A stretch of DNA of 64,000 nucleotides from Brugia malayi. Its lineage: Eukaryota; Nematoda; Chromadorea; Rhabditida; Onchocercidae. The DNA is taken from the NCBI RefSeq assembly GCF_000002995.4, contig NW_025062479.1:16674721-16738720 (forward strand). Reading direction: 5' to 3'. Both the position numbers and the translations under genes were made by a program. Shown piece after piece: positions 40,766 to 54,425 of the stretch; within the stretch, counting starts at the first letter, position 1; every line of letters starts with the position of its first letter. The notes beneath the pieces were generated by a model. It was not told the origin of the DNA, ran no database searches, and was given only the letters and a program-made list of their open reading frames with translations.

Positions 40766-42613
40766 TTTTTTCTTTTCACTGTAAGCGAATATTATTTGTC
40801 TTTATTTTTTTTAAAAGTTTTTCCAGAGTTAATGAATAAATCATCGAAATCTGCTTTGTTTTTATCTTCTTCAAGAATTTCAGGTTTTATTTTCCCTTGA
40901 AAATTTCTTCTTACTTTCCGGAATTTCTCTCTTCTGGTAAACCTTAAAACCACTTTTTTTCAATCAGAAAAGCTGGAAGCTGTAGTATAAAAAGATGAGA
41001 AGCTGATAATAATTTGGACTGTTTAATGCTGATATGAAATGCCTAGAGAAAATGTTAGAAAATGATGTTTACATTTCTGAAAAAGGTTGACTTTAAGAAT
41101 GGGAAAAATGGATGAGTTACGCGGTACAGCAAGATGTGATTAGTAATACATGGAGCTAGACAAGCTGCCTCTCGGGATGTGTAAAATATTAAAAATGACA
41201 CAATGACTGCCATTCTCTCGTATTTATAGTCTAATTTTCATCGAATTTGACAACAACGATCAATATTGCACCTCAAGCAATTTCCAGATGGAAATTCCCG
41301 GAAAAAAAAGTGAACTGAACAATTTAAGGGTATTTTGATGTAAGCAAAGACGCAACTTTTAAGGCACATTAAGTGAGAATCTCGAGGCTCTAGTACGGTT
41401 GTTCCGAGCCTCCTAACAGCTTGCTACAACAAATCGAACTATTTGGTTGCAACTGTTGCCATGTGTCTTGCAAGGAGCTATTATTTGAACTTTGCCGCGT
41501 CTGTAATCCAATCGGAACTGGACATGCTGTTGTCTGTCATTCAACTCTCTTCATCTTCCCAATTTACGTGTTAGAGGTTTTTGCGCGTGCAGCAAGCACT
41601 AGGCGTCAGTGGCTTGTTACTTTTTTCAAAGCTTTTTTTATTTCTGTCTACTGTTCTCGTATCTTTATTGCATTTTCTTTTCTGGGCCTTTCATTTCTGT
41701 CATTGTCATTATTGTTTTCTATCGATGTTGTCATCATCCTTATTATTGTTGTTTTTTGTGGACATTATTGTTATTGTTTATTTTATTTATTTATTATTCA
41801 TTTGTTTATCTGTTTTGCTGTTTATTTACTTATCTATTTATTGAATTGATGCATTATTTATTTATCTGTTTTATTTAATTAATGTGTTGTTTATATATTT
41901 ATCTGGTTCATTATTTATTGTTGTTATTATTATCATTACCATTATCATTATTGCTATTTTTATAGACATTGTTTTCCATCATTATTATTGTATGCTAGCT
42001 GTTTACGCTGAAGCTATGCTATCTCCTTAATCATATGACTTGAAAATTGGAGACATCTTACGATATAATAACATCAGTTAATATAGTAAACGATAATTAT
42101 TTCTTGGCAAATCGGGTCGTCATTCGGCACCTAATAGTTATCATTGATTACCATTTTTAGACTTCTTTCCTGTTTCGCATAAAATGTTGGTGAAAGTAAA
42201 TGTAAAGCATGTTGATAATGGTGTTTAGGGCATTTTTGTTAATCTGATTGTGTTTTTAGTTTTTTTCATTCTTTTGTTCTAAATGCTTCCGACTTAGCTG
42301 TTATTTCTCGATGGTTTCGTGCTAGGAAAAATATTTTTAGTTATTGGAAGAACAGATTAAGACTTTTAGAAATCTACTGTAACTTTTGGAAAATATTTCG
42401 TCGAACAGTAGCAGGTGCTAATAGCTATTCCATCTTGAGTGTTGTTGGCATATCTCAGATCGTTTTTTTTTCTAGTTTTCAGATTATTTTTCATAGTCTT
42501 ATTTGATTGGTGTTATCTTACACAGTTCTCATTATTTGTTGTTATGTTGCATTTTTGACCGGTCTTTTCTTTTGTTTAAGTGTGAATTGCTTCTATCTAC
42601 TATTTTAAGAGTA
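40766..42613. other. Divergent 5' region of the coiled-coil gene and dpl-1
   Basis: About 1.85 kb. The part near 41380-41620 is less AT-rich and may hold the dpl-1 promoter. It is followed by a long ATT/TTATTG low-complexity tract. Three overlapping open frames at 41421-41878 exist only because that tract lacks stop codons. Confidence 0.45.
41727..41987. repeat. ATT/TTATTG low-complexity tract
   Basis: Degenerate repeats of TTATTG, TTATTTAT and CATTATT on the plus strand over roughly 260 bases. It is likely an expanded and decayed simple repeat. Confidence 0.75.
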
Positions 42614-45600
42614 ATGGATGAGCGTGAAACGAGCAGCACACCGTCAGAGCTTATAACTCACTTAGCACGCAGAGCTGTCACATCTAGTCAGAATAGTTAT
42701 GTTGTAAGTTTAAATTGTAATACAGTTGAACAAATATGTAACTAGTGAATACTGATTGACAAAATCACTAATATTCTCTAGTCATTTATGGAAGGCTTTT
42801 ATTTAAATGGTACATGATGTCAACTTTCATAAAATAAATTTAGATACCCCCTTATTCATATATCTATTTTAGGGAGCCGGAGCAGCAAGAAGACTTTCGA
42901 CGCATCCATCAGCCGGTCGGCCTATGTCAGTTTCTGCGGTAGTTCCCAATCGGTATATGTCGGTTAATCGTATAAGCACACATCCTGCTGCTAGTTCATC
43001 TGTGTATCAAGCAAAACGACCTTTATCAAGTAATTATGCGTGCGATCTTCAATTAATACGGAAATTTCCTCGTAGTACTGATAAATCCAAAGGCTTGCGA
43101 CACTTCAGTACCAAAGTTTGCGAGAAAGTGAAGGAAAAAGGACATACAAATTATAATGAGGCACGCGCTATTGCTGTTTCTTCTCTCTTTTTATTTAACT
43201 TCGATTGGTATGAACTCATTTTTCAACAGATGATATCTTCTGCTGTTTTCTCTATCTACGTCTATAGCTATTATAAGGAAATTCACACTGTATTCTGAAA
43301 TATAAGGTTTAAAATTATTAACTGTATCACGCATCAAATGGTATTCAATTATTATTTGTGTCTTAAAACCATATTTTTCTCTAGCATTTTATTTTCGTTT
43401 ATATATATGAAGAGCTTTATGACTTCATTGATTGCTTGTTAAGAGAATCTTTCTTAGGTAGCTGATGAGCTGGTTTCTGAGTATTTCGATTCGGCCGATG
43501 TTCAGCCTACAGATACGGTGTGTTTTTATCTGAAATTAGATTTTCTGGGAAGTCAAATTTGCAGATTTTAGTAGGAGGAGAAAATGCAGTGTCTTCTCTC
43601 ATCGTTAAATGATTTAACTCAAATTTTAATAAGAATTAAAATAAATTTTGAAAAGATGTGCTTATTTAAATTAAAATTTTAAAATTATACTTTTGGAAAT
43701 GAGTAAGCTGTAAGGCTATATAGATGAAAAAGGAAAAAAAAATTAAATTAATATAGACTTAGTGATAAGTTTAAATAAAAATTAAAACACCAGTTAATAG
43801 AGAATAAGTAACTGTAAAAAGAAGAGGCTATCATAGTTTAAGAATTTTTAATTCGCTTAACAATATATTTTATTTCTTCTTAATTATATAGGGACTTGTT
43901 TTTTTTTTTTTTTTTTTTCTAAGAATGTTTAGGAAAAACAACAGTATGATATGAAAAACATTCGACGCCGTGTCTACGATGCATTAAATGTGCTAATGGC
44001 TATGAATATTATTGAGAAGGAGAAAAAAGAAATTCGATGGGTTGGATTACCAACATCTTCAGTACAGGAATGTCGTAAGTTAGAGGAAGAAAAAGCGAAG
44101 CGACAGGAGCGAATACGTCATAAATCCGACCAACTTCAGGAGCTCATAATACAGGTAAACCCATTTACTGATATTGTTCTGTTCCTTGATTACTGAGTCC
44201 TTCATGTAATTTGTCAGAATATTCTAGCAAAGTTTTTTGCAGAACGAAATTTGTTGAATTTAGCTCATGTTGAAATATGTATGGTCTAATACGAAAAATT
44301 TTTTTATTTTAAAAACTTCACCGTTTGTCTGTAGCTTGTGGCATACAAAACCTTGGTGGAAAAAAATCGCGAATTGGAGCGTGATAACGGTCGTCCAAAG
44401 GAGGATTCAATACTTTATTTGCCATTCATTATTGTCAACACAGCGAAGAAAACATTCATCGATTGTGCTATTTCCCATGACAAGTTTGTTCCAGTTTTCT
44501 TTCTGTTTCATTTTTTTCCGCAAAATATGGTAACCATAGTTTCTCTGCTCTCATGTTGCTTACTCCGTAAAATATAAATTAGTGTCATGTGTTACTCTTC
44601 ATGACTGCATGACATCGTCACTATTGCTAAGTTTTATTTCTACGTGCATTAGAATTGGTGTTAGTGTATTTGTAAATTAGAGCTGATGTTAGTCTATTTC
44701 CCCCATAAAATTTAACTTTAAGAACCGAATATTTGTTCAATTTTGATCAACCGTTCGAAATACATGATGATATCGAAGTACTCAAAAGACTTGGTCTTGC
44801 GTATGGTTTAGACCGCGGTGAAGTTAATGATATTGATCGTAATAAAATCAAGTCGTATTTGCCCCTTTGTCTTCGAGATTATGTTGATCAAATTATTGAT
44901 GGTGATTTTTTGAGTTTTGAAAGTGTTTACTGACAAAACTGGTAAATCTTCATTAACATAATTTACTGAATTTAAATTTACTTTATGACTTTTTTTTTTT
45001 TTTTCAGAAATTTTAGTCTTCAAAAATACCAAACGTTTTAGTAAATCTCAGGATGATGTAGTAGTGATTGCATATTTCTTTTCAAACTTGTTTTGCAGGT
45101 ACTTGGAACAATATCGCGTACGATATTCCATCAAACATTGTTTCAACGGTTAACACATTGCAAGACAATAAACAATAAGTTTAAATTATTTTATTTAATT
45201 ATATTTTTACGTTCTTCGTTCTAACTTGGTGAATTCTAAAACATTTCGTTAATTAAAGCTTTCAAAAAAGTACGAACTTGAATTTCAGGACTGTTTACGC
45301 CGTAGCTTCGACACCGCGCGTTGAAGAATCGACAGTTAGTATCCCGCAGGGCTACCATCGTCCAAAACGTTTAGCATCATGTTCTGCTCGAGTTATTCCA
45401 CCTGTTCTTCCACGAACTGTGGTTACTGGCACGAATGCCGTTCAAACAAACTCGGATTCGGTTATTTTCTACTATTTTATTTTAATTTTGACTTTTGGGA
45501 ACAAATAAATCAGTGGTTATGATATGAAGGGATGTGTTCTTGATAGTCCTATCTAATGACATAGATTCTTTTTTTCAGAAATATATAACAGCAAGCTCGA

Positions 45601-46055
45601 ACGGATATCGTGCTATTCGTACACCAGTACGGCGTTATAATGTGCAACAGGAAAGTTCAAGCAACACACAGCAAAGGGCATTTATTGCAAATAGACAAGT
45701 TACTTATACCATTCAGGTTTCTTGACATTTTCTATCCTCCTTGCACTGGTGCGAGTAACCATAGTTGTTTTATATCTTACCAATTGATCATTCTTTGCGA
45801 CACTAATGGAATTTGGGTTTGAGGTGTTAAGCTTTGCTTAATGTTTCAGTATAATTTTGCATTCGTTGAAAGGTGAATAATTCATAAGAATTTTACTCAC
45901 CATCATCTGTATTGTAATTTGCTGATTCTTAAACCCCAAAGATTATCCTATTGAAAAATATAATTTAGGATGTCGAACAAGACCAACTTCCTGAAGAACA
46001 GCAATATGAAGAAGTCTATGAGGACGAAGAGGAAGAAAATTTGGGCTATGAATAG
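42614..46055 (+). CDS. dpl-1: Transcription factor DP (E2F dimerisation partner)
   Basis: Eleven exons, 494 residues, phase closed throughout: 42614-42703, 42873-43160, 43458-43517, 43933-44154, 44335-44483, 44723-44901, 45008-45057, 45099-45148, 45289-45460, 45579-45716 and 45969-46055. The winged-helix DNA-binding domain reads [28 protein letters not shown] and [19 protein letters not shown], with the DP-specific [10 protein letters not shown] and [11 protein letters not shown]. Dimerisation and marked-box parts follow: [34 protein letters not shown] and [13 protein letters not shown]. The tail is acidic ([12 protein letters not shown]). DP proteins bind DNA with E2F and control S-phase and developmental genes with Rb-class proteins. 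The exon 2 donor must be GC (GAG then GCACGC) to keep NYNE-VADELV. Exons 7 and 8 are short and were placed by phase; they are the least sure. No E2F or Rb gene is in the window. Confidence 0.93.
43161..43457 (+). other. Probable GC-AG intron in dpl-1
   Basis: The conserved DP sequence NYNE-VADELV is split exactly here. The 3' site is TTTCTTAG before GTAGCT. The only donor that keeps the sequence is GC (GCACGC) after exon-final GAG. No GT lies nearby that preserves frame and sequence. The donor context is weak for a GC intron, so a sequence error (T read as C) is a real alternative. Confidence 0.7.
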
Positions 46056-49000
46056 TTTAAAGCTTACAATCCACACTATATTTCGAAATTATTATTTCAA
46101 GCTTCCATATTTGCACTTAATGTGTATATTTTGTATGATGATTTATGGTTGAGTATTGCTAATATTAATTGTTTGAGTCATTTTTAGCTAAGGTGCGAAC
46201 AAAAACTATTTCTTATAGAGAAATGCTGAACAACTTAATTGCTGGATAGAACATTTAATAACTGCGTGATAATCAGTTTTCAAGATATGTTATCAAGCTC
46301 AGTAATCGCAGTGTACTGATAATCACATAGTTATTATTCATTAGTAAGATATGTGCGGCGAATGATATCTGAGTTCTAATTTTTATTTTAGAAATCTGAT
46401 GCAAAAGTGATCTCTCCATTCTTTACGGAAATATCATCTGAAAGTCCGAGTAGAATTGTTTTTTGTCAATTAGTATGTGTAATTTATATGATTTGAAATT
46501 GTGACGACATTTCATTAATTTCTGCTGTTTTATGTCGTTAACTAATTTGAAAGTCTCTCAGTCTTCTTTTTTCAATTCTTGCTTGCAGTTGTTTTTATAC
46601 CCATTATTATTGCATTTCTATCCATTATTGTGGGAAAATCTCGGATAAGCTGTGAACATATATTTTTTTAATGAACTATTTTTGTTTTGTTGTACATTTG
46701 CATAGAATGTGACTTTGATTTTTGCAAAAAATTTTAGTCTTGCAATGTGCGTTTTTTTTCAAGCACAAAAGTTTTTCATTTTTTAAATGCTTTGATTTTA
46801 TAAGATTGTTTCAACTCAACCTGTAATTACGAAATAAGTAGGACCTAGTAGAGTGTTGATTTTTCAAATAAAATTTCATGGAAGTACGGGTCCAAGTTTC
46901 TAATGAACAGTGTTATGCAATTTTGATTGAATTAAATATTGCAGAGAAAGAATTAAAAGCATTCCCCTAGGGAAAGCTTCAGTCAAGGAAGCTTCCAATG
47001 ATCCTATATTTGTCAGGGCATGTTGCTGAAGTTTTCCTGACAATATATAATTTTAGGTGGTTAAAGCTTCTCATATGTGCAGTAAAAATCAATGGAGAAT
47101 ATAATGATTATGACTGAAAGTGACGTTCTTTTCACAGCTAAGTAAGGAGGTTATGGGTGGTGTCAGTTTGTATAGGTCATAGGAGATTTTTTGGATAATC
47201 ATTTCAAATTGCTTGTAGATTAACTGTAGCATAAGACATATTAGAACCCTTGGGTGCAGCGATTTACTTTATCAAAATTTCTAGATGTTATTGATTTTTT
47301 TGGTTACATCATTATCAAAATTATCTTAAAGTTGACGTCAGAAATGTTATCTTTTAATGCTCGATTAATGAAGTATTTGTGACTGAGTTGATGATTATTA
47401 TAGAAAAATTCCTATGAAATCATTTTGTGAATTTCGGGATATATTGGTCAATAATTTGGACCACAAAAATATTTATACTTGCAGGTTATCATTGCTTCGC
47501 ATTTGAATAACAATCATTCCTGACTGCATAATATTGCTCCAATGATTGCCTCATCAAATAGGGATGGATGTGCGTACATTAATGTAAATACAAATTAGGT
47601 AAATATGTTTGCATAAATAAATGCATTAACTCTAAAGCATATCGTAAAAAGAGAAGTGATTGATGTTAAAGCTAGAGAAGCTCTGTTTTTAACTTATTCT
47701 CTTGCATTAAATTCAGATATGTAAAGCGTAAACCGAATTCAAATAATATATGAGAGATATATCTTTACCAATTCGTCTATGTTTTGAATTTTAAGCCAGA
47801 CAAATATGTTTGTATTAAATTGGAATTGGCTTATAATAAACATCGCTGGATATTAGTTCTTTTTTTAATAAAAATTAAAAACAATAATTTAAATTAGTCA
47901 ATTGAACAGCTTAGTGATATTATTACCAAATTGCCAATCATACTTCTTCAACTCATATATTCTTCTACAAATGGATTAGTGTATAGAAATTTATGTTTCC
48001 ATCAAAGTTTCTTGTCTATTAGGGTTTTTTTTCTGCTATTGAATTTTAATCGATATCTTCTGTTCTATTAATAGGAGATATTAGTTTTAATCTCTCGAAA
48101 ACTGTCACAAAAGTTCTACACAAATATTTTATTGAAAAATATGTCCTAAAAAATTCCCACAAATCAGTAAAAGCAAAAAAAAAAATTTTAAATTTCAAAA
48201 TGTAAAAGTTTCGTTTCAGTCATTTCTGAAATGGATTGGCATTTATAGTAGAATGATTTATGTTTATACATTTCTACTGCATCGTACCTTTACAAAATGC
48301 GATCTAAATCGCAAAAAATGGTGAAATTTTTACTATCGTTGTATACATTCTGTTGAAATCATATACTTGTTTTTTTTTTTTTTAATTTACGACTAAACTA
48401 CATTTTCTCCTATTTTCATAAATTCAAAATCCCTAATAAGAAAACTTTCTTTTTAAATCATGAGAATCACCTATTTTTTACAAGTAATAATAAATGCATT
48501 GCATCAAGCCTTGTACATGTAAATATTCATCAAAATTTGAGTTGTTGAAATTTCAATTCTAATAGAATAAATTCTTATATTTCGTCAAAATCAATATGAT
48601 AATTAATAAATTTTATAAATTGTATTGTCCAAAATTATTTCACTTTGAATAATATTTTACCGGAAAATAATTTGATTTTAATTTGTTATAATTTTGGTCG
48701 TTCTGAAATGAAAGATATTGTTGCAATAATTCAAATTTTCAACAATCTCAACTTCTAACAATTTCTGTTCATTCTTAAATTCGGTAATATTTATTTTCAG
48801 TATGATACATAAACCTCATTTGATAGAAGACGAGAAAAGTGACGATGGTGGTAGATGACGGTGATGACAAATGCTCTGAGTCTGGTTGTCGCAGTTTCAA
48901 TACAAATGCTTCTTAAAATCAATAGGAAACAGTTAAAGTTGGAACACTTTTTCATTTTTTCTTGAAATCATATATTTTGCTCAATCTTCTCCATTTCAAT

Positions 49001-52000
49001 TCTCTGTTGGAAAGCTTTAAAGTACATTTAGAATCACATTTGTTATTACTCAACTAATTGCATGCCCTGTATTCTTGACTTCTTTTACCCAATAAGTTGA
49101 AACCTTGCTAAGGTAGACATTCAAAATTCCCACTGTATTTAGTTTAAAAGTCAATCTCTTATCACGTTTTCTTTTAAAGGTAGCAATCTGCAAATTTCTT
49201 CTCTTTAACTTTTCTCAGCTTAACTTTCTTTTATCTCATTATTCAGTCTTCACTTGAATAATCATCTTTATCACTTGGTCCTATTCGAAAGGCGAAGTTT
49301 GCTTATTTTGCAATTTGTTTAGTGAAAACTTTCTTTTAATTAATTGGTAAAAGTGAAATTTATTAGTAATAAACAAGGCAATATTGAAAATGAGTCGAAT
49401 TACTTGTGATCATCTAAGAAACACATTGTAATCTCTCAGGACGGAGAAAGGGCGGAAATGGTGTAATTGATTGTTTCATATTCATATTTTATGGTCTGTT
49501 AATTCCGCCACATCTCATCACATAATTTATTCATCTAAATTGCATTTTATTAAAAAACTAAGTTGAGCATATGTGCTATTCTTTCGAAAGTTTCCTTTTC
49601 AATTAAAATTTGTTATGTTTCAAATGAATGAAATAGAGAAAGGCAGAAGTTGAACTGCGTCATTTATATCCTAAAGAAGTGTCCTTCATTATTTGTTAAA
49701 ATTTCAATATTTGTCAAAATTGGAACTAAATTTTAAAATTACAAAGTTTTGAGGAGAAACGTGAGTGGATTAAAAAAATTAATATAGTAAATGGACGAAT
49801 ATTGAAAAAAAAAAAAAAAAAAACGCTATTATATCTTTTGATAAGATTTCGAAGTTTTGGGTTTTTTTTTGCATTTTTCAATTAGATTAAGTGTATTATA
49901 ATATTCAATGAATCACTAGTAGTGTGTAATCTTCAGCTTCAATAATTTCGACAATGTAGAAGAGAGAAGGAGAGAGAGAAAGATGAATTGATGTATCATT
50001 TATTATGAAAATATTTCTAAAATATTATTTTGAGGGAGAAAGGAAGGAAACTTTCCCTCAGAACAATAATACTTTACATAGTTTATGTCATATCATACCA
50101 AAAATTTCAACACTTTAAGAAAATTTTTGGGAAAATCTTTAAAATAATTCCAAAATTGTTTTGACTGGAAATAAATGTAACCATTTTCCAGGAAATGAAT
50201 GAGTCATCATAAATGCAAAAGTACAGCAATTGTAGGCGTAGAAAAATGAGATTTTTCTGTTGAAGAGCGTTTTATAGATTTTTCTAGAGCCCAATGAATC
50301 ATCAGTTGTGAAGTCTAGAAATTACGAGAAATTTGAAAACTTGAATGGAGATGCTTTTCTTCTCGATGTTCTGTACTTTACTCTGTTCTATTATTCCAGT
50401 TACTCATTTGAGGAAAACGTATATAAATGACAAGGAAAAAGTGAAAGGACAAATAACGTAAGATTGTTCATCAAATTCCAAAAGACAATGTGGAATGATT
50501 AAGTGACAATTTGATAAGTTTATAGGCAAGTTTTCAGTCATCAGTTACTTTTATTAAGCCAATAGCTCGGAATACGTGCCAGTGAGAAGCTTTGGACTTT
50601 CGCTTATTTGACTATTTAGCAATAGAGGCAAGATTTTTATTTTAGTGCTAGCTAATACAGTAAGTACCTTATCAGGCCATTATGACGATAAGGTAGAAGA
50701 AAGCAAGTTAATCTTGAAAATAAGGCTAACATCACTTTTTGTCAAAAGAGCATTTGATATTGTCAATGCTTCATGTCTGACGTGTTACGTAATAAAATAC
50801 GTCAGTTACTTGTTTAGGATGAAAAATTGATAATGCAACTTTGTAATTATTATACTATTTGCATTTTATCCTTTTGACTGGTTTTATTTGCTCTGTAACA
50901 TTTATATTTTTCGTAAGGGAATATGCCCTATTTGTAGACCAAAGTTCAATTTTTTCCCAACCTGAAAGGATAACTGCTGAATTCCCTAAAATTAATGATA
51001 GCGACAATAACAGCAACAACAATGTATTTTACATTTAAAATTGTTTCAGTTTCATCGAAACATTTATATCTTTGTATCTTATTTCAAATTATCATTTAAT
51101 ACCTATTTTTAATCATCATAAAATTGTCATAAAAGTGAAAGTTCTTAAGTTCAAAAGTGATTTTTTTTTATCCAAAACGCTGCTATCATGTCAAAAAATT
51201 CATTGCATCTCTAAAACATCTCCAAATTTAGTAAATTTTAATTTTTGCTTTTATGTTGCGTTTATGTTATGTTGCTTTTTCTTAGATTTATAATATCTTC
51301 AGAACTTCCTTTTTTTTATACATCACTTCTAACATTAATATAAACAATGTTGATAATGATAGGTAATGTTCCATGGTAACACCTCATCAATTATGATTCA
51401 TGCCCTTTGAATATAATGGAAAATTATGAGTAAATATTTCTGGAATCAACTTATACTGCAAATAATCACAAGTTTACTTTTACTTTTTTACTAGTATACA
51501 TAGGTTATGATGATTGTTCTTTAAACTCTGCTCTCTCGGATTGCACTGATAAACAATACCTAATCGCTTCAATCTTTAACCTTCATTTTTAACCACAATA
51601 AATTCACAGAAAACAATTGATACTAAGACCATTCTTGAGGACCTGTTTTCATTTGCTACTTTCATATATTTGCAATAACTTTTGTATGGCACATTTCATT
51701 GAATACAATTCGTTATTATGGAAAAGGACATAAGAGAGAAAAGGAAGAGAAAAAGGAAAGACAGGAGAAAAAGGAGGAATTGATATAGAGGAAAAAGTGT
51801 GTCAACAGTATTTCCAATTTCCCATTTCCTGGAAGTTATTTTAACTTTTGCAAGCATCCTTTTTACCGTTTTCATCATATTTCGTTTCATTTTATAATTA
51901 ATGGTGTCAAATATTCTAATCGGTACTCTTCTTCATTATTTATGACTTTGATACTAGTTGTTCACATCAATTTGTCACATAGTTTTGATTGTATTATTAC

Positions 52001-52190
52001 TATCAACGGATGTAGTTGTCAAAAATAAAAATAAAAAAATAATAATAATCGGATTCATTATATTTCTCTAAATTTTAAAAGCAAAAATTAACTAATCTGA
52101 AGCGATGACAATGATAACTTAGTTTTTAAATTATGTGCTTTACGTATCGCATGATTAGTAATTATCAATAATTCTCTATTAATTTCCTGC
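46056..52190. other. Gene-poor 6.1-kb spacer
   Basis: The longest stretch without a supported gene. It holds the dpl-1 3' UTR and, at the right end, the small heat-shock gene promoter. It is very AT-rich with runs at 48370-48383 (T) and 49805-49822 (A), and a GA-rich run near 49960-49982. A short frame at 48850-48915 (DDGDDKCSESGCRSF) follows a 3' splice-like site, but is too short to call. Confidence 0.5.
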
Positions 52191-52195
52191 AGCAG
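52186..52195 (+). promoter_or_regulatory. Probable spliced-leader acceptor for the small heat-shock gene
   Basis: TTTCCTGCAG ends at 52192 and is immediately followed by CAG ending at 52195. Both are 10-14 bases before the ATG at 52206. No upstream exon was found. The double AG allows a choice of NAGNAG type. Confidence 0.5.
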
Positions 52196-52205
52196 TTATA
52201 AGAAA

Positions 52206-53660
52206 ATGACGCTCGTTGAAAATGAATGGCGAAATGATCGTACAATGAAGCGCTCTCGAGATTCATTCTGGGATAGCGATCGTTGGTACCGTGACTGGGA
52301 TGACTGGCCATTGGACTGGCCTCGACCTGGTGAAGTTGTGCGACGTGTAAGCTCTTTACTTTTATTTCGAGTGAACATTTATTATCAGAAATATTAAATG
52401 AATTTGTAACTAAATGATTTTGATCATATGATAACAGCACTTTAATCTTTTCGTGTGCATGATGTCTTGTAGGCAAAATAATCTACTATGATCCTTGAAA
52501 GCTATCATGTGTTGTGCTTCTTGTACTTTAGGAAGTATTTTGTATAATGTGCAGGTATCGGTATTGTGTTTATTGTTGATTTCGTAGAAAGAAAGAGGGT
52601 AGATTTGTTTATTACGGGGAATCAGTGTCAAGTAATTAAGGAATTTAATGAGATTTATTTACTACATAAAACCAATTAAAGGATTTATTAAGTGAATAAA
52701 ATGAACTATAGTATCAGATAGACAAACACCATCCCTTCAACATTAAGAAATGCAATTCGTAAAATTAAAGTTTAAAATAACATGATTTCTGTTTACAAAA
52801 GCGTCCACAAAAATTATTTGTTTTGTCTTTCTATATCTTAATAAACTTCCTCGATGATTGATTCTGTATAATTTTTGGAAATTTCTCCTGCAAAGTTTAT
52901 TTAAATCCTATATTTGCTCATTCATATAATAAAATGCATGATTAATTGAAATGTAATAGAACTCGTCCCTTCCATCAGCCAACACTTCGTCCAGTGATAC
53001 CACGAAAGAATTTACAAATAATAATTTCGTTTCATTCCTAAATAGAAAATATCAAATTCACAGTGCGCTTTTTGTTCCTGACATTCTTCTTCCTGTTTCA
53101 GTCCTTTTGTTATGCTTACAATTCATTATTGATTGATTCATTCATTCATTCATTTATTCATTTAGTCATCCAATCCTCCCACTTTTTACATTTTCCTTCT
53201 TCAAGCAAGGAATGAAAAAATATGTGAATAGCTCAAAGTTTTTTCTTCTTTTACAATCCTTACTTTTTCCCTGTTTTTTTCCATTTTTTTATATTATCCA
53301 ATGTGTATTGAGTTTTTAAAAATTTTTCTTTACAACTACATTATGAGATAAAATTCTTGAAGATTAAATGCGGGAGACGAGATATTCATTGTTTATTATG
53401 TCATTATATCACAACACTTATATTTTGGGTTGAAGTATCAAAATCTGAGAAGAAAGGCAGAATGTAAAATTTCTTTCCAATGAAAATTGATTTATAGAAA
53501 TGAAACAATAATTTATTTGAAATGTTTACAGTGCATTTAAATTTCATGTTGTTAATTCGAACATATTTCGAAACGAATTTTCAAAATGGAAGTAATGAAA
53601 TTACAAAGTAAAAATTGATCTCATTTAATTATGTGTGATAACAGATGTAAGTCCTCGTTG

Positions 53661-53696
<36 letters not shown>

Positions 53697-54384
53697 AATG
53701 ATCGAAATTCGAAATTGATACAGTGTTAATGCAAAATCTCATTTTAAGAACTTTAGAGAGAATTAATATTATATCTTATAGTTTTAACAAATGACCTCGA
53801 AAAATAAACGCGCCATTTCAATGCGCTCAAAAAAACGATTTTTGTGATATACAAGCTTTTAAATGATTTTAATCATTAAAGTCTTTTTTATGCGAAATAG
53901 TTTTTCTTGATTAAATAACAAATTTTAGATAGTAATTTTAAATAACGAATAACCGATTAACAGACGGAACAACTTTATGTTATGACAAGTTTAATTTTCC
54001 AACTTTACTTTTTTTTTCCTTCCTTTTTTACAGACTCTCCCATTATCTAGCAATCATTACACTGGATTTAAAAATACTTCTTTTAAAGATATTTCAGGAT
54101 CCCATAAAAATTAAAGTATCATTTATTGGAATCTATTCTTTTTCAATCATTTTGCCCTGTTTCTGAAACTTTTTTTTCTTTTTTTGGAAAAATCAAAAAA
54201 GAAACCAAAGTTTTATATAAGTATGATGTGAAATCAGTTTTGCTGAGAGCGGAAATAATCTCTTTTTTGTTGAAATATTCATATCATGGAAAGACAGGAG
54301 TGTTGTCTTTCTCTCTCTCTCTTTCTCTCTCTCCTTTAAATCAGTGGTTAAGTGAAACTTCCCGAAAATATTAAAATTGCATAG

Positions 54385-54425
<41 letters not shown>

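Noticed and set aside
41421..41878. Three overlapping hydrophobic frames
   Set aside because: They exist only because the ATT-type low-complexity tract lacks stop codons.
46056..52190. Hidden genes in the 6.1-kb spacer
   Set aside because: Read on both strands for splice-bounded open frames; only very short or AT-driven frames were found, none joinable in phase.
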